Positions 1 through 9,335 of a DNA stretch of 64,000 bases are shown here, piece after piece (positions within the stretch are counted from its first letter, which is position 1; the number at the start of each line of letters is the position of its first letter). Made by a program: the position numbers and the translations under genes. This DNA is from Pseudoalteromonas sp. 0303 (GTDB taxonomy: Bacteria; Pseudomonadota; Gammaproteobacteria; Enterobacterales; Alteromonadaceae): assembly GCF_013349995.1 (NCBI RefSeq), contig NZ_JABVXF010000002.1, forward strand, positions 62,001-126,000, in the 5' to 3' direction. A model generated the notes under the pieces. It did no database searches. It was not told the DNA's origin and saw only the letters and a program-made list of their open reading frames with translations.

Positions 1-525
1 AAACAACTCACTACGGCTACCTTCGATTAGTTCGATTTCAAGTTCAGAGATTGGCTCAACCTGACCCGACGCAGCAACTTCACCTTTATCTAATACCACT
101 TCAATTTTTGCGCCATTTTCGGTTTCGAGTAACCAAGTACGGCGTATAAAGTTAGTGCTAAAAATTGGGTACAAGTTTTCTGCAATACCAGTCACTTGCA
201 TACCATGCGGCCAAATAGCAGCATCAAATGCGAGTAAATCGGGGCGGTTACCTGACAGTGGTAAATTGTATTCTGGGCGCTGATGTAAGCCACCAACCAC
301 TTCGCCAGCAAGCTTGATGGTTTGCTCACACTCACCATCGCAACAGCGAGTACGAAGGCCAATATCTAAAGCACGTAGTTCTCGGCTTGGCGTATCGTAA
401 TAAGCATTTTGTAAGTTGCGTGACGGTTTATTGGTAACGGTTTTTGCAAATTGGGTAATTAATGCGGGGATCAGTGGAACAACGGCATCTGACACCAAAA
501 ACTTCAGTTCTATCTCAGTATCCAT
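1..525 (-). CDS. ygiF: CYTH-domain inorganic triphosphatase (YgiF-like), 3' end outside window
   Basis: This reading frame is open from an ATG at 525 down to base 1, so only the first 175 residues are present. It begins MDTEIELKFLV, which carries the ExExK signature of CYTH triphosphate tunnel enzymes, and continues with conserved CYTH features such as YYDTP, LRTR and EIELIEG. Family members hydrolyse inorganic triphosphate in the cytoplasm; YgiF proteins usually also have a C-terminal CHAD domain, which would lie off the window. An in-frame ATG at 543 is possible, but the 525 start fits the family N-terminus better; neither has a strong ribosome binding site. The neighbour at 739 is YgiM-like, the same pairing as in Escherichia coli. 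Confidence 0.8.
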   Translation of the reverse strand, partial: MDTEIELKFLVSDAVVPLIPALITQFAKTVTNKPSRNLQNAYYDTPSRELRALDIGLRTRCCDGECEQTIKLAGEVVGGLHQRPEYNLPLSGNRPDLLAFDAAIWPHGMQVTGIAENLYPIFSTNFIRRTWLLETENGAKIEVVLDKGEVAASGQVEPISELEIELIEGSRSELF

Positions 526-738
526 TCGCTTTGCGGAGTACATTTAAAATAAATAAGTGATCAAAATAAACAAAGCAGACTGTTAATGCAAATTTTTTCC
601 TGTTTTTTGCGGTTAAGCTCACGCACGGATTACAATATCAGCCTTGCTATTAATAGTTGAAATCCCTACTATCTCTATACATAAAGAAATTATAAATTTA
701 GCCACTTCTAGGCAAGATCACATTAACAAGGTAGATTG

Positions 739-1338
739 ATGTTAAAACAGTGTATTTTTGGGTTGCTCCTTGCGGCCACCTCTTTTATTAGCTACGCAGA
801 AGAAGCGCCAAGCAGCGACAACCAAAACACCGCCTACATAGTCGATAACCTGTACACCTTTATGCACTCAGGCCCAAGTAAAAACTACCGCATTTTGGGC
901 TCAGTTGATGCTGGTACGCAAGTTGTGTTGTTGTCAGGTGAAGATAATGGCTACTTTAAAATTCGTGATGATAAAGATCGTGAAGGGTGGGTAGAGTCAA
1001 AATTTGTTACTGAAAACGCGGGTATTCAACAACAGTTTCAAGCGCTGAATAACGACATGACGGTAATGCAAGAGCAGCTTCGCCAAGCTGAAATTGAGTT
1101 GCCACAACTACAAGAGCAGAACAAATCACTAACAGAGCAAAACCTAGCTCTTAGCAAGCAAATCGAAACACTTAAGAACACCATTGAGTCTGAGCGCAAT
1201 GCAAAGCAAACAGCCAGTGCTAAAGAGAAGCGTCAGCTACTTACATATGGCGGCGCAATTGCATTTATCGGCTTACTGTTAGGTATTATCTTAACCGTGG
1301 TGTTATCTCGCCGTAAACGTTACGACGGCTGGGCATAA
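739..1338 (+). CDS. SH3-domain, coiled-coil, membrane-anchored protein (YgiM-like)
   Basis: A 199-residue envelope protein. Residues 1-21 look like a signal peptide ending SYA before EEAPS. A bacterial SH3 domain covers about residues 30-90 (AYIVDNLYTFMHSGPS to REGWVESKFV). A Gln/Glu/Leu-rich coiled coil covers about 100-160, and one transmembrane helix at about 170-190 precedes a basic tail RRKRYDGWA. This is the SH3-plus-C-terminal-anchor architecture of E. coli YgiM; the molecular role is not established. The ATG at 739 is preferred over a TTG at 736 because AAGG at 728-731 then sits seven bases upstream. Confidence 0.85.
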   Translation: MLKQCIFGLLLAATSFISYAEEAPSSDNQNTAYIVDNLYTFMHSGPSKNYRILGSVDAGTQVVLLSGEDNGYFKIRDDKDREGWVESKFVTENAGIQQQFQALNNDMTVMQEQLRQAEIELPQLQEQNKSLTEQNLALSKQIETLKNTIESERNAKQTASAKEKRQLLTYGGAIAFIGLLLGIILTVVLSRRKRYDGWA

Positions 1339-1354
1339 GCCACTAAATAGTCAA

Positions 1355-1383
1355 TAAAAAAGCACCTGATGGTGCTTTTTTTG
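1355..1383. terminator. Rho-independent terminator between convergent genes
   Basis: A hairpin with arms AGCACC and GGTGCT around a TGAT loop, flanked by A-rich and T-rich runs. It can serve the + gene ending at 1338 and the - gene ending at 1387. Confidence 0.8.
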
Positions 1384-1386
1384 TAT

Positions 1387-1869
1387 CTATATATCGAACC
1401 TTAGTCCGGTATCTTGTTTAATTTTTTCGATCACCATATAGGTGTGATGCGTACCTACCCCTGGGATATCAACTAAATCCCCCAGCACTTGGCGGTATTC
1501 ATCCATATCAGACACTCGTACTTTTAATAAGTAGTCATAGCCACCAGCAACCATGTCGCATTCAACCACTTGTGGAATATTTAAAATATATTCACGAAAG
1601 ACTTTAAATACCGATGTATTCGAGGTCACTAACGATACCTGCACATGTGCTAACAAGCTCTGGTTAAGCTTTGCTTCGCTAAGCTTTGCGTAATAGCCTT
1701 CGATGTAGCCTTCTTGCTCTAAACGTTTTACACGATCTAGACACGGGCTTGGGCTCAGATTTACCTGTTTTGCGAGGTTTACGTTCGATATTCTGCCATT
1801 TTTTTGCAGAGCGTCTAAAATTGCTAAATCGATGCGATCTAACATGCGTAATCTATTCGGACTGGTCAT
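1387..1869 (-). CDS. Lrp/AsnC-family regulator, probably proline-responsive activator of putA
   Basis: A 160-residue Lrp/AsnC protein. The N-terminal winged helix-turn-helix (about residues 10-65, with LDRIDLAILDALQKNGRISN and LSPSPCLDRVKRLEQEGYI) is followed by a RAM ligand-binding domain (about 75-150, with VAGGYDYLLKVRV). It is divergent from putA with 166 bases between the starts. That is the arrangement of PutR/BkdR-type Lrp proteins, which sense proline and activate putA where PutA has no DNA-binding domain of its own, as here. The proline link is inferred from position. An internal ATG at 1845 (MLDRIDLAIL) is an alternative start; neither has a clear ribosome binding site. Confidence 0.88.
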   Translation of the reverse strand: MTSPNRLRMLDRIDLAILDALQKNGRISNVNLAKQVNLSPSPCLDRVKRLEQEGYIEGYYAKLSEAKLNQSLLAHVQVSLVTSNTSVFKVFREYILNIPQVVECDMVAGGYDYLLKVRVSDMDEYRQVLGDLVDIPGVGTHHTYMVIEKIKQDTGLRFDI

Positions 1870-1934
1870 AACAGAATTTTATGCGGCTAAGTTAACGGTA
1901 TGCCCTGTAAATTATCGTAAATCGAAAAATTTAA

Positions 1935-1951
1935 CCAGCATATTCTGCTGG
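1935..1951. promoter_or_regulatory. Lrp-type operator in the regulator-putA intergenic region
   Basis: CAGCATATTCTGCTG at 1936-1950 matches the E. coli Lrp consensus YAGHAWATTWTDCTR at 14 of 15 positions. One flanking base pair extends it to a six-base inverted repeat around TATTC. It lies about 85 bases upstream of the putA start and about 66 bases upstream of the regulator, a plausible place for both activation and autoregulation. Binding is inferred. Confidence 0.6.
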
Positions 1952-2035
1952 ATTTTAATTAGAATGCACGAATTATATCAATGGTAAGAAATGCAATAAG
2001 TTCATTTCTAGACTCCACATACCAGAGGGTTACAT

Positions 2036-5000
2036 ATGCTATTTAATGGCGATTTGACAACTGAATGTCCAATTAGACAAAAGATCCGTGATTTCTACCG
2101 TATTGACGAAAATGCGGTTATTGATCATATTTTGCCTTTGGCTGAAGTAGGCGTGAAAGCGCGTAGCCGAGCGTGGGAACGTGCTCGTCAAATGGTTTTA
2201 AATATCCGTCGCGATCAGGATGGTCAAAGCGGTGTAGATGCACTATTAAATGAATTCTCACTTTCAAGTGAGGAAGGCGTTGTATTAATGTGTCTTGCAG
2301 AAGCACTATTACGTGTTCCAGATAAAGAAACACAAGAGTCACTAATTCGTGACAAACTTGCTAAAGGTGACTGGAGCTCGCATTTAGGTAGCAGCGATTC
2401 TTTATTTGTAAACGCCTCTTCTTGGGGTCTGTTAGTAACCGGTAAAATGGTTAACTACAGCGACAAGTCAAAAGAGCAGCAATTCGGTGTTCTTAAGAAA
2501 ACAATTGGTCGTTTAGGTGAGCCTGTTATTCGTAAATCTGTGAACTTCGCGATGAAGATCATGGGTAAGCAATTCGTTATGGGTCGTACTATCGACGAAG
2601 CAATTGAACGTGCAGCCGATAAAGAGCAAAAAGGCTACGTATACTCATACGATATGCTAGGTGAAGGCGCACGCACAATGAAAGATGCAGAGCGTTACTT
2701 CAACAGCTACATGACAGCTATCCACGCGATTGGTAAAGCAGCAAATGGCCGTGGTCCAATCAAGAGCCCTGGTATCTCAGTTAAAATTTCTGCAATTCAC
2801 CCACGCTATGAGTTCACACATCGTGAACGAGTTATTGCTGAAATCGTACCTAAGTTAAAAGAACTTGCACTTGCAGCGAAAAGCTACGATATCGGCTTTA
2901 CTGTTGATGCTGAAGAAGCTGACCGTTTAGATATTTCTTTAGATGTTATTGAAGCGGTATTCAGTGATGACGATTTAGGTAACTGGAACGGCTTTGGTTT
3001 AGCAGTTCAAGCATACCAAAAGCGCGCTATTTTTGTTGTTGAGTGGGTTGCAGAGCTAGCTCGTCGCGTTGGTCGTAAACTAATGGTTCGCCTTGTAAAA
3101 GGTGCATACTGGGATACAGAAATCAAAACCACTCAACAAGATGGTTTAGATCATTACCCAGTATTTACACGTAAAGCGACCACTGACGTTTCTTATAAAG
3201 CCTGTGCTATCAAATTACTTGAAGCACGTGATGTACTGTACCCGCAATTTGCTACACACAATGCCTACACTGCAGCAACAATCTTAGAAGTTGCAAAAGG
3301 TGATAACGAAGGTTTTGAATTCCAACGCCTACACGGTATGGGTGAGTCGTTATTCGACCAAATCGTAACCCAAGAGAAAATTCAATGTCGTGTTTACGCA
3401 CCAGTGGGTCAACACGAAGACTTACTTGCCTACTTAGTACGTCGTTTATTAGAAAACGGTGCTAACTCGTCATTCGTTAATGCGATTGTTGATACGACTA
3501 AGCCTGTTGAATCACTATTACCTGACCCTGTAGAAACACTGCAAGGTTTACGTAACAAGTACAACACGCAAATCAAGATGCCAATTGATTTATATGGCGA
3601 AGAACGTGCTAACTCAAAAGGCATGGACTTAACTGATATCAACGTAATTACACCATTTAAAGAAAACCTTGATACCTGGTTTGATGAGCACCGCATTGAA
3701 TTAAGCGATGTGCCAGAAGGCTCTCTTCCTGTGAAGAACCCTGCAAATCACAAAGAAATCATTGGTCATGTGAAACTACAATCTTCTGACGAAATGACTG
3801 CTCTTTTAGAGAATGCAGAAAAAGCATTTGAGTCATGGTCACAAACGCCAGTAAAAGAGCGCGCAAACTTATTACGTCGTGTTGCTGACATCTTAGAGCG
3901 TCACCACGATGAGCTTGTTGCTATCTGTATTAAAGAAGCTGGTAAAATTACCCAAGATGGTATCGATGAAGTTCGTGAAGCAGTGGATTTCTGCCGCTAC
4001 TACGCAGCACGCGCTGAAGAACTTTCTGAAGATGAGCGCTTTGAAGCACGTGGTGTGATCTTATGTATCAGCCCATGGAACTTCCCACTTGCAATCTTCT
4101 TAGGTCAAGTAGCTGCAGCAATCGTGACTGGTAACACAGTTATTGCGAAACCAGCTGAGCAAACAAGCTTAATCGCACTTCGTGCAATTGAACTGATGCT
4201 TTCTGTAGGCTTACCTGAGCACGTTGTACAGCCAGTTATTGCCCGTGGTAGCGAAGTAGGTAAAACCATCGTTCCTGATGAGCGTATTCAAGCTGTTATG
4301 TTCACCGGTTCTACAGAAACAGGGACTCTTATTTCGCAAACTCTTGCTGCGCGTAATGATATCCAAGTACCGCTTATCGCTGAAACTGGTGGTCAAAACT
4401 GTATGATCGTTGACTCAACCGCTCTACCAGAGCAAGTTGTTGACGATGTGATCAGCTCTGGCTTCCAAAGCGCTGGTCAACGTTGTTCTGCACTACGTGT
4501 ACTGTTCTTACAAGAAGACGTTGCTGATGGCATCATTGAGATGCTAAAAGGCGCTTTAAAAGAACTTCATGTTGGTGACCCGTCATTGCTTTCAACAGAT
4601 ATCGGTCCTGTTATCGACGAAAAAGCACTGAAAAACTTAAATGACCATGTTGAATACTTAAAAGGTAATGCAACTCTTCACTATGAGTGTGCGATTCCTG
4701 ATAACAGCGAAAATGGCGCATTCTTCTTTGCTCCTCGTCTTTACGAGATCAAAGACTTATCTGTGCTTAAACGTGAAGTATTTGGCCCGTGTGTGCATAT
4801 CATTCGTTTCAAGGGCACAGAGCTTGATAACGTAATTGATCAAATCAATGGCACTGGCTTCGGTCTGACCATGGGGATCCACTCACGTATCGAAGAGCGC
4901 TGCGAATACGTAGCGAAGATGTCACGTGCAGGTAATGTTTACGTCAACCGTAATATGATTGGTGCGATTGTTGGCGTACAACCATTTGGTGGCCGTGGTT

Positions 5001-5839
5001 TATCAGGCACAGGCCCTAAGGCCGGTGGCCCTAACTACTTACAACGTCTTGTGAAAGAAAAAGCATCACCAGATAACGTACAAATGACAAACCTAACACC
5101 TGATGAGCTAGATACTCACCACTACTCAGGTGCAGCTGAGCAAGTTGCTAAGCTGATGGAAAACTCATTACGCGATGAGAAAATCTGGCGCTCAACACCA
5201 CTGAACGACCGAGTTTCTGCTGTGCGTCAATTACTTGCAAAAGTAGCGACTGTAGAAATCATCGACGAGCTTGCGGATGACTTAGCATTAACGCTAGCTG
5301 ATGCACGTGCACAACTTAACCGTCTTGAAAAACACATGCGTAAGCACACTGTGTTACCTGGACCTACGGGTGAATCTAACACTCTTCACTTAGAGCCTCG
5401 TGGCTGTGTGGTTTGTTATGCTGATAAGAGTACGTCATTTAACTTCTGGGCAATTTCGATTATCACAGCACTTGCTGCTGGTAACACAGTAATCACGGTT
5501 GCTTCTGAGTTATTCTTTGACGAAGCGGTTGCATTCAGAGACAAGTTTATCTCAACAGGTATCGCTGAAGGTGTATTCCAAGTAGCTAAACCTAATCAGT
5601 TACAAGCTATCTTGGCGCACCCTCACCTTGCAGGTGCGGTTGTTGCAGCTCGTTCATCACGCTTAGGCTACTTTAGCCAGCAGCTAGCACAACGTAAAGG
5701 TGCAATCCTGCCAGTGATCAGCTCTGAGTACTATGACACGCTAATCAAGCGCTTACTCACTGAGAAAACAATCAGTGTTGATACAACCGCATCAGGTGGT
5801 AACACATCACTAATGACCTTAGTTGAAGACGACGAGTAA
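2036..5839 (+). CDS. putA: Bifunctional proline dehydrogenase / P5C dehydrogenase PutA (no RHH domain)
   Basis: This 1267-residue enzyme oxidises proline to glutamate in two steps, feeding electrons to the quinone pool through FAD and then reducing NAD+. The proline dehydrogenase barrel is seen at about residues 200-480 (SVKISAIHPRYEF, RLVKGAYWDTE, RLHGMGESLFDQI, APVGQHEDLLAYLVRRLLEN). The aldehyde dehydrogenase spans about 560-1020, with general base Glu783 in AETGGQN and nucleophile Cys817 in GQRCSALR. A C-terminal domain of roughly 200 residues follows, as in long PutAs. The protein lacks the N-terminal ribbon-helix-helix repressor domain of E. coli PutA, so control is probably by the divergent Lrp-type gene. 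GAGGG at 2025-2029 supports the ATG. Confidence 0.97.
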   Translation: MLFNGDLTTECPIRQKIRDFYRIDENAVIDHILPLAEVGVKARSRAWERARQMVLNIRRDQDGQSGVDALLNEFSLSSEEGVVLMCLAEALLRVPDKETQESLIRDKLAKGDWSSHLGSSDSLFVNASSWGLLVTGKMVNYSDKSKEQQFGVLKKTIGRLGEPVIRKSVNFAMKIMGKQFVMGRTIDEAIERAADKEQKGYVYSYDMLGEGARTMKDAERYFNSYMTAIHAIGKAANGRGPIKSPGISVKISAIHPRYEFTHRERVIAEIVPKLKELALAAKSYDIGFTVDAEEADRLDISLDVIEAVFSDDDLGNWNGFGLAVQAYQKRAIFVVEWVAELARRVGRKLMVRLVKGAYWDTEIKTTQQDGLDHYPVFTRKATTDVSYKACAIKLLEARDVLYPQFATHNAYTAATILEVAKGDNEGFEFQRLHGMGESLFDQIVTQEKIQCRVYAPVGQHEDLLAYLVRRLLENGANSSFVNAIVDTTKPVESLLPDPVETLQGLRNKYNTQIKMPIDLYGEERANSKGMDLTDINVITPFKENLDTWFDEHRIELSDVPEGSLPVKNPANHKEIIGHVKLQSSDEMTALLENAEKAFESWSQTPVKERANLLRRVADILERHHDELVAICIKEAGKITQDGIDEVREAVDFCRYYAARAEELSEDERFEARGVILCISPWNFPLAIFLGQVAAAIVTGNTVIAKPAEQTSLIALRAIELMLSVGLPEHVVQPVIARGSEVGKTIVPDERIQAVMFTGSTETGTLISQTLAARNDIQVPLIAETGGQNCMIVDSTALPEQVVDDVISSGFQSAGQRCSALRVLFLQEDVADGIIEMLKGALKELHVGDPSLLSTDIGPVIDEKALKNLNDHVEYLKGNATLHYECAIPDNSENGAFFFAPRLYEIKDLSVLKREVFGPCVHIIRFKGTELDNVIDQINGTGFGLTMGIHSRIEERCEYVAKMSRAGNVYVNRNMIGAIVGVQPFGGRGLSGTGPKAGGPNYLQRLVKEKASPDNVQMTNLTPDELDTHHYSGAAEQVAKLMENSLRDEKIWRSTPLNDRVSAVRQLLAKVATVEIIDELADDLALTLADARAQLNRLEKHMRKHTVLPGPTGESNTLHLEPRGCVVCYADKSTSFNFWAISIITALAAGNTVITVASELFFDEAVAFRDKFISTGIAEGVFQVAKPNQLQAILAHPHLAGAVVAARSSRLGYFSQQLAQRKGAILPVISSEYYDTLIKRLLTEKTISVDTTASGGNTSLMTLVEDDE

Positions 5840-5877
5840 TCGTATAAGTTAAAGGAAATTAAACTTTCCTGAGCTAC

Positions 5878-5911
5878 TTAAAAGCCCTCGCATTTGCGGG
5901 GGCTTTTGATT
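5878..5911 (+). terminator. putA terminator
   Basis: A GC-rich hairpin with arms AAAAGCCCTCGC and GCGGGGGCTTTT around an ATTT loop, followed by a T-rich tract, 39 bases after the putA stop. Confidence 0.85.
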
Positions 5912-5999
5912 TTACAGATACCTTTTTACTATTCTTGTTTACCGAGCTACAAATTTTCTGCTAGTTTTATAGTAATGTATTCGACTAGAAGTAAAGGCT

Positions 6000-7208
6000 T
6001 TGAAAACACTCCCTATCAATCAACTTAAGCCCGGCATGTTTGTCCAAAGTGTGACAAAACAAAAAGGCAAGATCCGTATAAAAAACCAAGGTTGGGTAAA
6101 AACACAGGGAAGCATAGACAAGCTGATCAAGGCTGGCATCTTAGAAATAGCGATAGACCCAGACAAAACACTGACCTTAGACAGTGAGAATAAAGTGGTT
6201 GAGCAGCAACATAACCCGCAACCTGTTGGCGAGACTACCGCTTTTGATCCTTGGCACACCACTCACAGTGTGTCGGCAGAAATGGGCAAAGCAAACAGCT
6301 TATATAACGAAGCAAGGTCATTACAAAGCAAAGCCTTTGACGATATCCGCGATGGCAACAAAATTGATATAGCCCCTTTTAAAGAACTCGCAAGTGGCTT
6401 TATTGATTCGGTTTTTCGTAATCAAGATGCGCTTGCCTGTATCACGCGTATGCGTGAAAAAGATGCTTATCTACTTGAGCATTCAATCAATGTATCAATT
6501 TTAATGAGTATTTTTGCTAAGCACTTAGGTATTGAAAAAGCCATTATCGAAGAGCTTGCAACTGGTGCTCTACTCCACGATATCGGAAAAATAAATATTC
6601 CCGATGAGATACTCAATAAGCCTGGCAAGTTAACTGACGAAGAGTACCAAGCTATTCAAGACCATGCTCGTTTCAGTAAAGAAATTTTAGAGCAAGCAGG
6701 CTTGAGCGGGATTGCTGTAGATATAGCTGGGTTCCATCACGAACGCTTAGACGGCAGTGGCTATCCGTTTGGTAAAAGTGGTGACGAGATAAGCTTGTAC
6801 GTACGCATGGCTTCGATTGTTGATGTGTATGATGCATTGACCGCTGAGCGGGTCTACAAAGCAGGCATGGAGCCAATTAAGGCGTTTAAGATACTTAAAG
6901 ATGGCTGCCCAGATAGCTTTGACGGAGACCTAGTCACTAAGTTTATTCAGTGCATAGGTGTTCACCCAGTCGGCACCTTAGTAAAACTTCAAAGTCAAAA
7001 GTTGGGAGTGGTCACTCACAGTAACCCTACTAGTCCTTTAAAACCTCAAGTTAAAGTGTTTTATAACGCTAAACATGCACGCTATACCGAAGTGCAAGAT
7101 ATTGATTTGGCTAACAGCCGTTGTCACGATAGCTTAGAATCAGCAGTCAGGCCGAGAGACTTTAACATCGACCTGATCCGCTTTTTTAAGAGTGCGATTC
7201 TACCTTAG
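6000..7208 (+). CDS. HD-GYP domain c-di-GMP phosphodiesterase with N-terminal DUF3391
   Basis: A 402-residue cytoplasmic protein. The N-terminus (MKTLPINQLKPGMFVQSV) fits DUF3391, and the HD-GYP domain follows at about residues 140-330 with EHSINVS, ALLHDIGKINIPDEILNKPG and HHERLDGSGYP. HD-GYP proteins hydrolyse cyclic di-GMP at a metal centre; the visible His/Asp pairs and the GYP motif are intact, so activity is likely. It starts with TTG. An AAAGG lies only two bases before it, but the frame closes at a stop just upstream and no better start exists. Targets are unknown. Confidence 0.88.
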   Translation: MKTLPINQLKPGMFVQSVTKQKGKIRIKNQGWVKTQGSIDKLIKAGILEIAIDPDKTLTLDSENKVVEQQHNPQPVGETTAFDPWHTTHSVSAEMGKANSLYNEARSLQSKAFDDIRDGNKIDIAPFKELASGFIDSVFRNQDALACITRMREKDAYLLEHSINVSILMSIFAKHLGIEKAIIEELATGALLHDIGKINIPDEILNKPGKLTDEEYQAIQDHARFSKEILEQAGLSGIAVDIAGFHHERLDGSGYPFGKSGDEISLYVRMASIVDVYDALTAERVYKAGMEPIKAFKILKDGCPDSFDGDLVTKFIQCIGVHPVGTLVKLQSQKLGVVTHSNPTSPLKPQVKVFYNAKHARYTEVQDIDLANSRCHDSLESAVRPRDFNIDLIRFFKSAILP

Positions 7209-7220
7209 CCCTAAAATTTA

Positions 7221-7241
7221 GACTGGCTACTCAGGCCAGTC
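7221..7241. terminator. Hairpin between convergent HD-GYP gene and gspB
   Basis: A perfect seven-base stem (GACTGGC with GCCAGTC, loop TACTCAG) in the 18-base gap between converging genes; its right arm lies in the last codons of gspB. It has no long U-tract on either strand, so terminator function is only probable. Confidence 0.45.
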
Positions 7242-8279
7242 TTGTAATGCTTTTAACGTAAACTCATAGCCATCGTAGCTTAATAAGCTCTGCTCTGGAG
7301 TAATTTCAATCACAGATAACACACCGATGTTATCGCCTTCGTATAACTCACGCCCATTTAACTTGATCCAGCGCTTCGATGTTTCTGAAGCATAAATATG
7401 CGCTTGGTATTTAATGGTAGGAATAAGGCTTTGTAATGCATCAGGTAAGAGCTCAATTGGCTCTGCATAAGACGTATTTTTAGTGCTACGGGTAATATCA
7501 ACACTGTGTTTGTTATCAACATCTTCAACCGCTTTAGCAAAAGCATCTTTCAATGTATCTGGCACATCTCTGAGCTCATCATTTGTTGATGATTGAGAGA
7601 CTGGTTGAGTTGACTGACCATTAAGTGGCTTGCCGAGCACCTTGTATTTACTTAAATCAATACCATTACTGCTCATTTGCTGCGGATTGATTTGTTGCAT
7701 TGGCTGCGAAAACTGTGGCTGTGACTGATACACTGGTTGATTTTGATACACAGCTTGCTGCTGGTACTGAGGTTGTACTTGATAACCCTGATTAGCATAC
7801 ACAGGGGCTGAGTTAACCGGAACTTGCACCCACTGATATTGCTGACCTTGCACTGGAACCTGCTGCATCATTTGTTGCGGTACAGATTGCTGCACTTGCC
7901 CTTGTTGCATCGCTGCTACTTGAGCTGGGTTATTAATCGTTTGCTGGAGTTGGCCTTGCGCTACTTGCTGTTGCTTAGCAGGTTGTTGTGTTTCAGGACT
8001 TGCCTGAGCCTCAGTGGTAACGTTTTCAGTGGTTTCATTGCTGTTATTAACAAGCTTTGGCTGCTCAGCAACAGGTTTAGTTTGCTGTAACCATTTACCA
8101 ATCGAAAACCCTGCCATAAGCGTTAATATAGCCGCCAGTAATAGCCCAAATGAAAAAGCTAAGCGGCGATAGCGTGTTAATTCTTGCTGTTGTTTGAGCG
8201 CAAGTGCGGCTTGGTCATGATCAACTGCAGTTTGTGCGTGCTGATCAGCTTGTTTAATTGCATCTAGTAATAATGACAT
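7227..8279 (-). CDS. gspB: Type II secretion accessory protein GspB (ExeB/PulB-like)
   Basis: A 350-residue inner-membrane protein. It has a short cytoplasmic start (MSLLLDAIKQAD), one transmembrane helix at about 39-60, a very Gln-rich low-complexity linker at about 95-210, and a conserved T2SS GspB periplasmic domain at about 280-350 (IKYQAHIYASE, WIKLNGRELYEGD, ITPEQSLLSYDG). In ExeAB systems GspB works with the ATPase GspA to rearrange peptidoglycan and place the GspD secretin. It lies 13 bases downstream of gspA, so the two are almost certainly one operon. No other gsp genes are in the window. Q-rich linker length probably varies between strains. Confidence 0.88.
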   Translation of the reverse strand: MSLLLDAIKQADQHAQTAVDHDQAALALKQQQELTRYRRLAFSFGLLLAAILTLMAGFSIGKWLQQTKPVAEQPKLVNNSNETTENVTTEAQASPETQQPAKQQQVAQGQLQQTINNPAQVAAMQQGQVQQSVPQQMMQQVPVQGQQYQWVQVPVNSAPVYANQGYQVQPQYQQQAVYQNQPVYQSQPQFSQPMQQINPQQMSSNGIDLSKYKVLGKPLNGQSTQPVSQSSTNDELRDVPDTLKDAFAKAVEDVDNKHSVDITRSTKNTSYAEPIELLPDALQSLIPTIKYQAHIYASETSKRWIKLNGRELYEGDNIGVLSVIEITPEQSLLSYDGYEFTLKALQDWPE

Positions 8280-8292
8280 AAATGGACACTCG

Positions 8293-9210
8293 TTATATTA
8301 GGTAGGATAAACCAATACCCATTCCTAATACGGCTAAAAATGAAACTGGGTAGAGCCAAACATAACTCGGCTCTTTATTTGCTACAGCAACAGGAGTACT
8401 GGTTGGCGGCAGTGCTTCTGCGGCTGAGCGCATCACAAGTTCGCTGTCGATACTCAATTTTTGCTGTGAAAATGCCCCCACTAAACAGCGCTCACATAAT
8501 AAGTTGATTAATCTTGGTACGCCTTGAGTAACTTGATAAATCGCTTTTAACGCATCCCCAGAGAATAAAGCTTGCTCTGTGCCCGCTTTAAACAAACGAT
8601 GCTTAACATAGGCAAATACTTGCCCTTCTGTCAGTGGCAATAAGTGATAGCGCGCAGTAATACGCTGAGCAAGTTGTCTTAATTCAGTGCGTTTTAGTAA
8701 CTCTTGCAGTTCAGGTTGCCCTACTAAGACAATTTGCAGCAGCTTTTTATGATCTGTTTCGATATTGGTTAACAAGCGCAGCTGCTCTAGCACATCAGGT
8801 GCGAGTAATTGTGCTTCATCAATAATTAAGATGGTGTGACCGCCCGCTTGATTGTTTGCCTCAAGGTGCTTTTTAATCACATCAGTAAGGGTCTTCAAAG
8901 TCGCATTAGTACTGTCATACTCAATCTTTAATTCGTCACAAATACTGGCAAGCAGTTCAAGCTGTGACAAAGCCGGATTATGAATTTGTGCCACTTGGGT
9001 GTTTTCAGGTAACTGCTCTTGCAAGCTTCTAGTTAGTGTTGTTTTACCTGTACCCACTTCGCCTGTTAATAGAACGAAACCACCCGCTTCACCTAATCCA
9101 TAGGTAAGGTGCGCTAATGCCTCTTTATGGCGTTCACTAAGAAATAAATACTCAGGATTTGGGGCAATCGAAAAGGGTTTTTCTGACAAGCCAAAATAGC
9201 TTAAATACAC
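8293..9210 (-). CDS. gspA: Type II secretion AAA ATPase GspA (ExeA-like)
   Basis: A 305-residue AAA+ protein with the typical start MYLSYFGLSEKPFSIAPNPE. The Walker A motif GEVGTGKTT is at residues 50-58 and the Walker B motif ILIIDEAQ at about 127-133. A C-terminal hydrophobic segment (LYPVSFLAVLGMGIGLSYL) anchors it in the inner membrane. It lacks the periplasmic peptidoglycan-binding domain found in longer ExeA proteins. I chose the GTG at 9210 because AAGGA lies eight bases upstream and the product begins exactly as the family does; a GTG at 9237 would add nine unrelated residues. It pairs with gspB just downstream. Confidence 0.88.
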   Translation of the reverse strand: MYLSYFGLSEKPFSIAPNPEYLFLSERHKEALAHLTYGLGEAGGFVLLTGEVGTGKTTLTRSLQEQLPENTQVAQIHNPALSQLELLASICDELKIEYDSTNATLKTLTDVIKKHLEANNQAGGHTILIIDEAQLLAPDVLEQLRLLTNIETDHKKLLQIVLVGQPELQELLKRTELRQLAQRITARYHLLPLTEGQVFAYVKHRLFKAGTEQALFSGDALKAIYQVTQGVPRLINLLCERCLVGAFSQQKLSIDSELVMRSAAEALPPTSTPVAVANKEPSYVWLYPVSFLAVLGMGIGLSYLI

Positions 9211-9335
9211 CGTGTTATTCCTTGCGTTTAAAATCACGGTCTATAATGGCAAAAAACATCGCTACTTAAAACCTTGTTTACATTTTATTGGCTAAATAAC
9301 GTAAAATAGCGAAAAGGCAAAATTATAGGTGTTTT

